From Bog-473 sp963807775 (GTDB taxonomy: Bacteria; Actinomycetota; Acidimicrobiia; Acidimicrobiales; RAAP-2): a stretch of DNA of 64,000 nucleotides. This document shows positions 18,650 to 27,448 of the stretch, one piece after another; the first letter of the stretch is position 1, and each line of letters opens with the position of its first letter. The stretch lies in assembly GCA_963807775.1 (NCBI GenBank), contig CAWECY010000017.1:682001-746000 (forward strand), written 5' to 3'. The position numbers and the translations under genes were made by a program. The notes beneath the pieces were generated by a model that ran no database searches, was not told the DNA's origin, and saw only the letters and a program-made list of their open reading frames with translations.

Positions 18650-18781
18650 TCAGTGGCGCGTGAGGCGCTCGGAGGGCACGACGATGCGGCACCCCCGAAG
18701 TGCTGCACCCGAGGCAAACGGCAGGGCCAGATCGGCGGCGGGCCCGAGCAGCTGCTTGGACATCGTCATTGGGCCTGCCAT
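18650..18781 (-). CDS. Possible 43-residue protein
   Basis: Short frame starting MAGPMTMSKQLLGPAADLAL and ending PSERLTRH. It is supported by a strong ribosome-binding sequence GAGGTGA five bases before the ATG (18786-18792) and by its place 155 bp upstream of the same-strand ABC exporter. Moderately hydrophobic middle, one Cys, basic tail. No family recognised; it could be a leader peptide or small regulator of the exporter. Confidence is limited because short frames arise by chance. Confidence 0.5.
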   Translation of the reverse strand: MAGPMTMSKQLLGPAADLALPFASGAALRGCRIVVPSERLTRH

Positions 18782-18900
18782 CTGGATCACCTCACTCCGT
18801 CTCGTGGTGCAACGACCTCCACGGTAGCAAATGATGGGTCGTCCGGCTGAAGTTCGCCGAATTTTTCCGCGCCGGGTGATGCAGGCGGGCGGTGGGTCGG

Positions 18901-20007
18901 TCAGAACAGCGGTGGTGTTGCCGGCCCGTCGGCCCGCGGGCTCGGATGACCGAGGTGCGCCCAGGCGCGTTCGGTGGGCACTCGTCCACGGGCCGTGCGC
19001 TGGATCAGGCCGCTCTGGAGCAGGAAGGGCTCGTAGGCGTCCTCGATCGTGTCGGGCTCCTCGCCCACGCACTGCGACAGCGTGGTCAGGCCGACCGGCT
19101 GGCCGCCGAAACGGGTGCACAGCGTGGTCAGGATGGCCCGGTCGACCTTGTCGAGGCCCAGCTCGTCCACCCCGAAGAGCTCGAGGCCCTCGCTGGCCGT
19201 GGCGCCGTCGATGAAGCCGTCGCCCCGCACCTCGGCGAAGTCGCGCACCCGGCGGAGCAGCCGGTTGGCCACCCGGGGCGTGCCCCGGGAGCGCTCGGAG
19301 ATCCGCGTGGCCCCGTCGTCGTCGACCTCGACCTCGCAGGATGTGCGCGGAGCGCTCCACGATGGCCCGCAGGTCCTCGGGCGCGTAGAGGTCGAGCCGG
19401 CCGACGAAGCCGAACCGGTCGCGCAACGGCCCCGAGACCAGCCCGGTGCGGGTGGTGGCACCGACCAGGGTGAACTTGGGGCAACTCCAGCCGGATGGAG
19501 CGCGCCGTCGGGCCCTTGCCGATGAGGATGTCGAGCTTGGCGTCCTCCATGGCGGAGTAGAGCATCTCCTCGACCGAGCGGTGCAGGCGGTGGATCTCGT
19601 CAATGAAGAGGACGTCGCCGTCCTGGAGGTCGGTGAGCAGCGCGGCCAGGTCGCCGGCCCGGGTGAGGACGGGGCCGGAGGTGATGCGCAGACCGGCGCC
19701 CATCTCGGCGGCGACGATGCCGGCCAGGGAGGTCTTGCCCAGGCCGGGCGGGCCGGCGAAGAGGATGTGGTCGACGGGTTGGCGGCGCTGGCGGGCGGCC
19801 TGGATCACGATGCCGAGGTGCTCGACCAGCTGGGCCTGGCCGACGAACTCGGCCAGGGTGCGTGGCCGCAGCCCGGCCTCTTCGACCTCCTCGTCCGGAT
19901 CGGACGGCGCCGGGTCACCACGCGGTGCCCTCGTCGCCGACGTCGGGTGCCCCGGCGGTCTCGACGTCGGGAATGGCCAGGACCTCTCGGCGTGCCTGCG
20001 GACTCAC
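18901..20007 (-). CDS. ruvB: Holliday junction branch-migration helicase RuvB, frameshifted
   Basis: Hexameric AAA+ motor of the RuvABC complex. The likely start is GTG 20007, overlapping the ruvA stop. A variable acidic leader leads into GLRPRTLAEFVGQAQLVEHL, Walker A FAGPPGLGKTS, Walker B VLFIDEIHRLHRS and sensor 1 FTLVGATTRTG. The C-terminal winged helix (VDRAILTTLCTRFGGQPVGL) ends at 18901. Three shifts must be bridged: about 19925 (within the leader), 19480 (CCCC in LELP/KFTLVG) and 19340 (before EVEVDDDGATRISERSRGTP). All motifs are present, so these look like sequencing indels in a normal gene of about 368 residues. Confidence 0.5.
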
Positions 20008-20626
20008 CGGCTGGCCAGCTCGCGCAGCGCGAGCCGGAGCATCTCTTCCACCCCGACATCGTCGCGCAGGCCGTCGAGCGCGCCACGGATCTCCTCGGGG
20101 GCGTAGCCGAGCTCGCTCAGCGCGGCCCGCGCCTCGGCCCGCGAGGTGCGGGTGGCCCGCCGTTGGCGCCGGCGCCGTTACGGGACGTGCCGGTCGGCTC
20201 GAAGGAGAGGTCGGGCAGGTCGAGCCGGCTCTTGAGCTCGATCAGCAGGCGGGCCGCCGTCTTGCGCCCGACGCCGGGGACGGTGCACAGCGTCTCGAGG
20301 TCGTCCTCCAGCACGGCGGTCGAGAGCGAGGCCGGCGAGAGCACGGCCATGATGGCCAGGGCCAGCGCCGGGCCGACGCCGTGCGATCCCAGCAGCACCT
20401 CGAAGCACCGCCGCTCGTCGTCGTGCACGAAGCCGTACAGGACGATGGCGTCCTCGCGCACGTGGGTGTGGACGTAACAGCGTGGCCTCGGCCCCGGAGC
20501 CGGCGGCCATCAGGGTGGCGGCGGTGGCCGGCGTCACGGTGACCCGGTAGCCCACTCCCGCCACGTCGACGATGACCTCGCCCTCGGCCGTGCGCAGCAC
20601 CGGCGTCCCCGCAGCAAACCGATCAC
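20004..20626 (-). CDS. ruvA: Holliday junction DNA-binding protein RuvA, frameshifted
   Basis: DNA-binding partner of RuvB. GTG 20626 (MIGLLRG) overlaps the presumed ruvC stop (GTGA). The OB-fold domain continues as TAEGEVIVDVAGVGYRVTV, then YVHTHVREDAIVLYGF. The helix-hairpin-helix domain has GVGPALALAIMAVLSP and VPGVGRKTAARLLIELKSRL, and the C-terminal RuvB-contact domain is ALSELGYAPEEIRGAL, ending ELASR at 20004. Shifts at about 20610, 20475 and 20165 must be bridged. About 207 residues, normal length. Confidence 0.5.
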
Positions 20627-21153
20627 GACGACGCTCCCTTCCTTGGACGAGCAACGCCGCGTCGACAGCCCGGCGCAGCGGGACAGTGGTGAGGTGGCAG
20701 ATGGCCAGGGCCAGGGCGTCGGCCACGTCGGGCGGCCCGTCCACGACGGGCAGCCCCAGGACCTGGGCCACCATGCGCTGCACCTGGTCCTTGGTGGCCG
20801 CCCCGTAGCCGACCAGCCCCTGCTTGACCTCGTTGGACGTGTACTGGGCCACCTCGCAGCCGGCCTCGGCGGCGACCAGGAGGGCCAGGCCGCTGGCCTG
20901 ACCGACCGACATGGCGGTCCGGGCGTTGACCTGGAAGAAGACCCGCTCGACCGCCACCGCGTCGGGTCGGAGCTCGGCGACCAGCGCCTGCAGCTCGGTG
21001 TGCAGGGCGAGCAGCCGCTCGGGCCAGCGGGGCGCCGGGTCGGTCTCGATCACCCCGGCCGCCCGGGCCTCAGGGCGCTATCCGTCCTCGCCGCCGACCA
21101 CCAGGCCGTAGCCGCAGCGTGACAGGCCGGGGTCGATCCCCAGATGCGAACAT
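20623..21153 (-). CDS. ruvC: Holliday junction resolvase RuvC, disrupted
   Basis: Crossover junction endonuclease. N-terminal LGIDPGLSRCGYGLVV carries the first catalytic Asp. The rest includes AVERVFFQVNARTAMSVGQA (catalytic Glu), GYGAATKDQVQRMV and DVADALALAICH (final Asp). The start (ATG 21153) is one base out of frame with the motif. An in-frame TAG sits after VVGGEDG at about 21080, and a further shift near 20640 is needed to reach the TGA that would overlap ruvA. With these repaired the gene is about 176 residues, as expected. Confidence 0.5.
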
Positions 21154-21212
21154 GCGTTCGTAGGATAGCCGGGCGGCGTCTGCGGGAGGACGGCCGGACC
21201 CTCCCGGGCGCG

Positions 21213-21959
21213 TCAGCCCTCGAAGGCGGCGAGCACCTCGTCGGCGATGTCGGCGTTGGCGTGGACGGCCTGCACGTCGTCGTGGTCGTCGATCGCCTCG
21301 AGCAGGCGCAGGACCTTTTGGCCTCGGCCTGGTCGGGCACCGGGACCAGGGTCGTCGGCTCCAGGGAGAGGTCGACTGATCGGGTGTCAGGCCTGCGTCG
21401 TCGAGGGCCTGGCGCACCGATTCGAGGTCGGCCGGCGCAGTGGTCACCACCCAGGTAGCCGTTGGATCGACAGGTTCTCGGCGCCGCCCTCCATGGCGAT
21501 CTCCATGACCTTGTCCTCGTCCTGGTCGAGCGGGACGGTCAGGATGCCCTTGCGCTCGAACTGCCAGCTGACCGCACCGGGCTCGGCCATGTTGCCGCCG
21601 TTGCGGCTGAAGACGTTGCGCATCTCGGCGCCGGTGCGGTTGCGGTTGTCGCTCAGGGTCTCGACCATGATGGCCACGCCACCGGGGCCGTAGCCCTCGT
21701 AATTGATGGCCTCGTAGCGGACGCCGTCGAGATCGCCGGTGCCGCGTTTGATGGCCTTCTCGATCGTATCGAGCGGGACCGAGGAGGCACGGGCCTTCTG
21801 GAACACGGTGCGCAGGGTGGCGTTGGCCTCGAGGTCGCCCCCGCCCTCACGGGCCGCCACCTCGATGGCCCGGATGCACTTGGCGAACACTTTGGCGCGG
21901 GCCTTGTCCTGGGCTCCCTTGCGGTATTTGGTGGTGGCCCACTTCGAGTGACCCGACAT
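21213..21959 (-). CDS. yebC: YebC/PmpR family protein (TACO1-like), frameshifted
   Basis: Conserved YebC family protein, linked in different bacteria to transcription control and to relief of ribosome stalling. Family start MSGHSKWATTKYRKGAQDKARAK, then KRGTGDLDGVRYEAINYEGYGPGG. The C-terminal half is split by shifts at about 21462, 21378 and 21320: VVTTAPADLESVRQALDDAG, DLSLEPTTLVPVPDQAEA, then DDVQAVHANADIADEVLAAF ending at 21213. Restored length 248 residues is typical. It lies upstream of ruvC, a conserved neighbourhood. Confidence 0.5.
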
Positions 21960-22043
21960 GGTGCTGTGTTCCTCGTTCCCGTCCGTGTGTCCGTCTGCTC
22001 CGGCTCCGAGGGGCCGATTCTACCGGGGCCGGGGCGGCGGGGG

Positions 22044-22678
22044 TCAGGGCGTCGATCGGAGGGTGGAGGTAAACCCGGCCGACGGGGTGGAGTTCCGGGT
22101 CAGGGTCAGCGGGAGGGCGACTTTGCCGGCGATCACGATGCGGTAGCGACCGGCGGGCACCAGGGTGGCGATGCGGGCCGGGCGCAGGCCCCCTCCCGTC
22201 TGGTCCCAGTTGCCCGTGGTGGACATCGTGGCGTGGGCGGCCAGTGGGGGGCCGAGGAGGGCGGGACAGCCGATGGCGTCGGGACCGGGGTAGACGTCGA
22301 TGCCCCTGGCGTTTTCGATGACCACAGGGATCGGCTGCACGGCCCGAGCAGAAATCTGACGGGGCCGCCTCCCGGTGCAAGGCTCGAGTTGTCCCCACCG
22401 GGCGAGGCCGCGCCCGGCACGGTGCAACTCTGGGCGCTCAGGTTGTGCAGGCTCACCTTGTAAGTGACGAGTTGCCCGGAGACGAAGGCGTGTCGGGGGG
22501 CGCTGACCGTGAGTGTGACGTCCTTGGCTGGGCAGTTCTCGTAGGCCAGGTGGGCGCTGCGGGTGATGGTGGAGGTCGTAGCGGCGCCGGCCGGCGTTGG
22601 GGCGGCGACCAAGGCGGGCGCGGCGGCCAGCAGGGCGGCGAGCGCGGGCAGGGCCAGCGCGGCGGACAGGTGCCTCAT
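22044..22678 (-). CDS. Secreted protein of unknown function, frameshifted
   Basis: Signal peptide (MRHLSAALALPALAALLAAA, cleavage near ALVAAPTPAGAA), then a probable beta-rich domain (KDVTLTVSAPRHAFVSGQLV, KVSLHNLSAQSCTVPGA). The frame shifts at about 22365 and resumes as ARAVQPIPVVIENARGIDVY, with a compact C-terminal part (AGRYRIVIAGKVALPLTLTR). About 210 residues; Cys residues in NCPAKD, SCTVPG and GCPALL could form disulfides. No family recognised. The shift is probably an indel error, given the density of such events nearby. Confidence 0.5.
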
Positions 22679-22764
22679 GGTGGAGAGACGCTACGGCGGC
22701 CGATTCGGTTCGCGGTCGCGGTCGCGGCCGCGGGCGGGGTTGGTGGGGCGTGTCGAGGCGGGTC

Positions 22765-23373
22765 CTACCGTGGCGGCCAATGTGGCGGCCGCGTCGCAGC
22801 GTGAAGCACCGATTCCACGTCGTCGGCCACCTGGTCGAAGCTGTTGGCCCCGGTCTGGATGGCCGCCATCAGGAGTGAGATCACGATGACCACCATGCCG
22901 CTGGCAGTCTGGGCCGGATCGATGTCAGGGCGCACCTCGCCCACGACCTGCTGCTGGCGGATGAGCTCGGTCACGGCTTTGCGCAACCCCTCGAGGGCCG
23001 GGATGTTGAGCAGCCGCATGGTGAAGTCGGGCTCCAGGCCGCGCAGGATGCGCCCGGCCAGGGGGTGGCTGTCCAAGCGGGAGATGAGCGCCGTCATCAT
23101 GGTGCGGCTCCAGCGGTCGGGCTCCTCCGCCACGGCGACGAAAGAGATGGCCCCATCGATGAGGCCGGCCACGTCCTCGTCGACGGCGGCGACGAAGAGA
23201 GCCTCCTTGTTCGGGAAGTACGGATACGACGCCGTCGTGGAGAGACCGGCGTCACGGCAGACGTCGGCCACCGACGTGCCACGGAACCCCTCGCGGGCGA
23301 AGCGGACCACGGCCGCCGACAGCAGCGCCTGGCGCGTGCGGTCGCCCTTGGTGGCGGCGGTGTCGGGCGCCAT
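22765..23373 (-). CDS. TetR-family transcriptional regulator
   Basis: N-terminal helix-turn-helix (about 12-60): TRQALLSAAVVRFAREGFRG, TSVADVCRDAGLSTTASYPY, FPNKEALFVAA. The C-terminal ligand-binding part is helical and ends in a tail RPPHWPPR. 202 residues. The gene is 3 bp downstream of the AurF-like oxygenase, so they form an operon; a palindrome upstream of the operon (24358-24385) is its likely operator. The ligand is unknown; control of the oxygenase and of the divergent hydrolase is inferred. Confidence 0.5.
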   Translation of the reverse strand: MAPDTAATKGDRTRQALLSAAVVRFAREGFRGTSVADVCRDAGLSTTASYPYFPNKEALFVAAVDEDVAGLIDGAISFVAVAEEPDRWSRTMMTALISRLDSHPLAGRILRGLEPDFTMRLLNIPALEGLRKAVTELIRQQQVVGEVRPDIDPAQTASGMVVIVISLLMAAIQTGANSFDQVADDVESVLHAATRPPHWPPR

Positions 23374-23376
23374 GGT

Positions 23377-24345
23377 TCAGGCCGCCGCGGCCGCGGTGAG
23401 GTCGTGGCCGTGGCGGTCGACGCCGCAGGCGACCTGCCAACCCTTGGGCACCCGGCCGCGGCGGAAGGCCTTGGCCTCGAGGAGTGGGGTGAGCAGGGGC
23501 CGCAGGGCGCGGTGGCGCAGCGCCGTGCGTCCCTCCGTCCGGTTGACCGCCCGCCAGGTCTCCCAGGTGGGGAGGCCGACGGTGGCGTACACGCCGGGGT
23601 GCACGATGGTGTCGAACATGCCGATGGCGATGTGGCTGCCGAGGTGCCGGACCAGAAAGCGCTCGATGCGGCCGGCGGCGGCCCACTGCTCGGGGAAGAG
23701 CATGCGGGCGAAGGCGAGGTGGCGGGCCTCCTCCTGGCGGTGGTACTTCGACACGGCCTTGATCATGGGGTCGGTGTCGGGGTGCTCGCTGGCCAGCTTC
23801 TGCATGAGGTCGGGGACTTCCTCGCCGCTGAGGACGAGGAGGCAGAACAGCGCCGGCATGCCGGTGAGGATGGGCAGCAGGATCTTCTGGGCCAGGCGGA
23901 CGACCGGGCCGTCAATGGGGTTCTTGGCCCGGGGGCGCACCTGGGTCAGCAGGCGCACGAAGAGGCGCGAGTGGCGGGTCTCCTCCCCCATCTCGTGCAG
24001 GAGGTAGGTCACGCGGGGGTCGGTGAGGTCGGGGCGGTTGAGGATGTCGATGCTGAATCCAGCCATCAGGACCGACTCGAAGCGGACGCCCGTCTCCACG
24101 ATGGAGCCGAACTCCTCTCGGGCCAGGATCTTTTTCTGCACGGTGGTGAGGGAGTCGAACAGCTCGGGCAGGTCGTGCAACGTGAGGAGTTCATCGGGGA
24201 GGACCTGGCCCTCGCCCACCAGGCCCGGGACGTCGATGTCGGGTTCGAGGATGCGCCTGAGCGAGGCGTTGGAGAGGCGCTCGATGCGCTGGTCGACGCC
24301 GCCGGGTCGGGTAGGGGCTGTGCCGGTTTCCATGGTGGTGGCCAT
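23377..24345 (-). CDS. AurF-like diiron oxygenase
   Basis: Predicted non-haem diiron oxygenase of the AurF (p-aminobenzoate N-oxygenase) family. Ferritin-like helices carry metal-ligand patterns: ILAREEFGSIVETGVRFE, HEMGEETRHSRLFVR and YHRQEEARHLAFARMLF, giving the two ExxRH-type motifs. 322 residues, near family length. First gene of a two-gene operon with tetR. Family members oxidise aryl amines or related substrates; the real substrate here is unknown and there is no biosynthetic cluster around it. Start at ATG 24345 or the second Met, four residues on. Confidence 0.5.
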   Translation of the reverse strand: MATTMETGTAPTRPGGVDQRIERLSNASLRRILEPDIDVPGLVGEGQVLPDELLTLHDLPELFDSLTTVQKKILAREEFGSIVETGVRFESVLMAGFSIDILNRPDLTDPRVTYLLHEMGEETRHSRLFVRLLTQVRPRAKNPIDGPVVRLAQKILLPILTGMPALFCLLVLSGEEVPDLMQKLASEHPDTDPMIKAVSKYHRQEEARHLAFARMLFPEQWAAAGRIERFLVRHLGSHIAIGMFDTIVHPGVYATVGLPTWETWRAVNRTEGRTALRHRALRPLLTPLLEAKAFRRGRVPKGWQVACGVDRHGHDLTAAAAA

Positions 24346-24357
24346 GCCTGCATCATT

Positions 24358-24385
24358 ATGGATTTCAGTACTTCTGTCAATCCAT
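24358..24385. promoter_or_regulatory. 28-bp palindrome, probable TetR operator
   Basis: Perfect 7-bp arms ATGGATT (24358-24364) and AATCCAT (24379-24385) around a partly symmetric centre, in an unusually AT-rich 51-bp gap between the divergent oxygenase and hydrolase genes. Size and position fit a TetR operator controlling both directions. Inference from symmetry and context. Confidence 0.5.
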
Positions 24386-24396
24386 GATTTATTGTA

Positions 24397-25518
24397 ATGT
24401 CGGCTTATGACACGTACCGACTTCCCATCGGCTGCCGGCCGGGGCTCGCCCTACGCTCGGGCATGGCCCCGATGACCTCCTCCGCTACTGTCCCCTCCTC
24501 CGATCGCCCCGTGGGCGGTCGCCGCAAGCGAAGCCCGGCCCGTCGGCTCCTCCTCATCGGTGCTGTGGTCGCGGCCGGGGCGGTCGCGGGGGCCGCCTAT
24601 CGCCGGCTCCATAGAGCGCCGGACCCGTCGCTTGACCTCATTGACGATGGCCGGCTGGCCCTCGGATGGGGCGACGGAGTGGTGGCGCCCGAGCCAGAGA
24701 TCGTCTCGACGTCCGACGGTGCCCGCTTGGCCGTCTGGGACTACCCGGGTCAGAGCTCCGACACACCGGTCGTGGTCCTCTCGCACTGCTGGACGGGCAA
24801 CCACGAGATCTGGGTACCAGTGGCCCGGCGGTTGCGCGAGCAGGGTTATCGGGTCGTCCTCTACGACCAGCGTGGCCACGGTCTGAGCACCCGCGGCACG
24901 GCGCCGATCACCGTCGAGCTCCTGGCGCACGACTTGGCACTGGTTCTCGAAGCGGTCGACGCACGCGACGCCGTCCTGGCCGGCCACTCGATGGGAGGCA
25001 TGTCCATCATGGCCTTGGCCAACCATCGGTCCGACGTCCTGCACGAACGGGCACGGGCAGTTGTCCTGGTTGCGACGGCTGCGACCAAGATCGGCAACTA
25101 TCCAGACCCAGTCCTTCGCCGCGTCGCCGCCCCGGTGGTCGGCTCGCCTGCAGTCACCCGGGCGATGGCCGGGCGCAACGGGCACCGGCTCGTACGTGGA
25201 GTGTTCGGCACGCAGCCCGTGCGCGCACATATGATCCTGACAGCAGACGCGTTCGCCCAGGCCGATCCTGCGGCTCGGTCCGGCTTCATGCTCGCCCTGT
25301 CGACGATGAATCTGCTCGAGGGCATCGCAACGATTCAGTTGCCCACGACGGTGATCGTCGGGAGCCGCGACACGTTGACCCTGCCCCCGAAGTCCGACGA
25401 GATGGTGGCCACGATTCCGGGGTCACGGCTGGTCACGCTCAAGGACCGAGGGCACATGCTGCCGCTCGAAGACCCTGACGCCGTCACCGACGAGATCGTG
25501 CGGGCGGTGAAGGGTTAG
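24397..25518 (+). CDS. Alpha/beta hydrolase with N-terminal membrane anchor
   Basis: Serine hydrolase of unknown substrate. A basic stretch and hydrophobic segment (RRLLLIGAVVAAGAVAGAAY, about 49-68) suggest a signal anchor, followed by the hydrolase domain: oxyanion region LSHCWTGNHEIW, nucleophile elbow AGHSMGG, late Asp in VGSRDTLT and His in DRGHMLPLE. Start at 24397 or Met 24463. It is divergent from the oxygenase operon across the palindrome at 24358. The stop TAG uses one base from the inserted IS element, so the final residues may differ from the ancestral ones. Confidence 0.5.
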   Translation: MSAYDTYRLPIGCRPGLALRSGMAPMTSSATVPSSDRPVGGRRKRSPARRLLLIGAVVAAGAVAGAAYRRLHRAPDPSLDLIDDGRLALGWGDGVVAPEPEIVSTSDGARLAVWDYPGQSSDTPVVVLSHCWTGNHEIWVPVARRLREQGYRVVLYDQRGHGLSTRGTAPITVELLAHDLALVLEAVDARDAVLAGHSMGGMSIMALANHRSDVLHERARAVVLVATAATKIGNYPDPVLRRVAAPVVGSPAVTRAMAGRNGHRLVRGVFGTQPVRAHMILTADAFAQADPAARSGFMLALSTMNLLEGIATIQLPTTVIVGSRDTLTLPPKSDEMVATIPGSRLVTLKDRGHMLPLEDPDAVTDEIVRAVKG

Positions 25519-26790
25519 GACCCGCCGCGAAATAGATCGCGACATCATGCCGCTGCGATCGTGTAGTTCCAGTCGCCGTGCCACTTGTGCGGCGTGAGCG
25601 GGAAGCGCGGCCAGTTCTTTGTCGGTGACCTTGACTCCGGTCGGATACCACTCGGGGTCGTAGCTGGCCTGGACACGTCAGACCGGTCTTCGTCTTGGTG
25701 GCCGCGATGAGCTCGACGATGGTGCGGATATCGGTCAGCGGTCGGCCCCGCCAATTCATGGTGATGAAGGAGAACATGCGGTGCTCGATCTTGTTCCACT
25801 TCGATGTTCCGGGCGGGTAGTGGCAGACGGTGATCTCGAGCCCGGTCTCGGCCGCCAACTTGGCGATTTGGGCCTTCCAGGCCCGGACCCGGTAGCCGTT
25901 GGATCCGCCCGGCATCGGCGGTGATCGAGTAGCTTGGCCGCGTCGGGGAAGCGCCTCGCACCCATCTGATTCCACCACCGGCGTATCGATTCGACGGCGA
26001 ACTCCGCGGTGTCGGCCGTGTCGCCGACCGACACCCACCCCTCGTCGTTGGTAATGTCATAGATGCCATAGGGGATGGCGCGGCCGACTTCGGGGTCGAC
26101 GAAGTCGTGGACGCCCACCCGGGTCGGTTCACCTGCGGGGTGCCATTCGCGCCCGCCGTTGGCGTATTCGCCGATGAGCTCCTTCTTCTTCGTGTCGACG
26201 CTAATCACGGGTTGTCGGTCCTTGACGAAGCGCGAGACCGCCTTGTTGAGATAGCCGAACTGGGCGTCTCGATCGGGATGGGCCGTCCCCTCCTTGGCCT
26301 TGGCCGGTGCCTGCAAGGAGTAGCCCATCTGGTGCAAGAGACGCCTGACCAGTTCGGCGGAGGCCAGAAAGCCTCGACGCACCAGCTCGTCGGCCAGCTC
26401 ATAGGTCGATTTCGACGTCCAGCGCAGATGCGACATCGGCGTGCCACGCGTTCTCGGGGTAGACCAGCTCGTCGAGCGATTCGAGCAGTCCGGGCTGCAA
26501 CTCGATCGCCGGCTTGGCCCCTCCTCCGGGGGCGCGGCGTCGATCAGAGACCTCGACGCCGCCACGAACCTCGTGCACCGCCTTGTTCACCGTCGAGGTG
26601 CTCATCCCCGATGCCTCGGCTACACGAGCCTGTCCGCCGCGACCCAGTGCTTCGACCATCGCACCGGCAATTACCCGCTTCTGGCGCTCGTCGAGATGCG
26701 GCATCACTGTCTCGAAGAACTCGGCGAGACCCTCGGGGGACAACTCCACGCACCCAGACTATACCTCGCGTGTTATTCCCTGGTGGACCC
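25518..26790 (-). mobile_element. ISAzo13-like insertion sequence
   Basis: 1273-bp element. The ends GGACCCGCCGCGAAATAG (25518) and, reversed, GGGTCCACCAGGGAATAA (26790) match at 16 of 25 positions. A possible 3-bp target duplication TTA lies at 25515-25517 and 26791-26793. It carries one transposase gene on the minus strand. It sits exactly between the hydrolase stop and the stop of mobile mystery protein A. Confidence 0.5.
25545..26749 (-). pseudogene. ISAzo13-family DDE transposase, multiply frameshifted
   Basis: The N-terminal part MELSPEGLAEFFETVMPHLD with a helix-turn-helix (ARVAEASGMSTSTVNKAVHE) is followed in other frames by the catalytic core: ISVDTKKKELIG (first Asp), ITADAGGSNG (second Asp) and GTSKWNKIEHRMFS (Glu). 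The usual C-terminus HKWHGDWNYTI ends at 25545. At least five frame changes (near 26445, 25930, 25915, 25690 and 25605) separate these pieces. The element may be decayed, or the region may share the indel errors seen at 18-22 kb; all catalytic residues remain. Confidence 0.5.
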
Positions 26791-27213
26791 TTAACGCGGA
26801 GCCGTTTCTCGCCACAGCCCCAGCGAGTCGATCAGCTGGTACGTCCTCGCTTCGAGTAGTTCACCGTCCTCCTCGCCCTTCGCCTGGGCGACGGCTTTCG
26901 TTCGGGCCTGCCGGTAGACCATGTCCACCAAGGGTTCCTGTGGGACAAGGACATAGCGAATTTCGCAGCCCATGGCCCGCGCGATGCGCTCGAGCGTCGA
27001 GAGCTGGATTGCGCCTCTGAGCTCGGCGCGTTCGAGTTGACTCACCCGGCTGTGCGTGATGCCGAGTCGGGCAGCCAGCTCGGGACTGGACATGCCGAGC
27101 GCGTCACGCACCTCGCGGATCCAACCTCTGGGAGGTCGCGGCCCGATCTTCTCGGCGAGACCGTTCAGGCGCCGGTCGAGCCGCCTGCGATCACCCGCTC
27201 GGATGGCGCGCAC
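26791..27213 (-). CDS. Mobile mystery protein A (helix-turn-helix protein), orphan
   Basis: Small XRE-type DNA-binding protein resembling the mobile mystery protein A family: RRLDRRLNGLAEKIGPRPPRG, then helix-turn-helix IREVRDALGMSSPELAARLG, ITHSRVSQLERAELRGAIQL and STLERIARAMGCEIRYVLVP. In that family the gene is normally followed by mobile mystery protein B, a Fic-domain protein. Here the next thing downstream is the IS element and no B gene is present. The start is GTG 27213 (or TTG 27249, inside the repeat at 27212). The stop TAA lies in the IS target site. Confidence 0.5.
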   Translation of the reverse strand: MRAIRAGDRRRLDRRLNGLAEKIGPRPPRGWIREVRDALGMSSPELAARLGITHSRVSQLERAELRGAIQLSTLERIARAMGCEIRYVLVPQEPLVDMVYRQARTKAVAQAKGEEDGELLEARTYQLIDSLGLWRETAPR

Positions 27214-27309
27214 TGCGTATATGGGGTTGAGGTACCAAGGGAACGACAAAACTGGTAGTCATAGCTACCGGTTTCCCGGCCGATTTGGTAGGGCTGACCC
27301 CTATGGAGC
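27212..27309 (-). repeat. 98-bp double-palindrome repeat, copy B
   Basis: Two 27-bp imperfect palindromes, GTACCAAGG...ACTGGTAG and CTACCGGTTT...TTTGGTAG, separated by TCATAG (6 bp). Outer flanks GTATATGGGG and GACCCCTAT pair imperfectly. Same geometry as copies at 3513 and 34103. It lies directly against the preferred start of mobile mystery protein A, so it includes that gene's promoter region. Confidence 0.5.
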
Positions 27310-27448
27310 CAGAGGCCTGACTGTCGGACATTCTGTTCTTCATGCCCAATGAACGGTCGTGCGGGGCGGGCATGCATTGCAGGCAAACCTCTCGACGTCG
27401 CGATGGATCCGGCGCAGCCCTTCGACGATGGTCGGCAGGCAACCCGGG

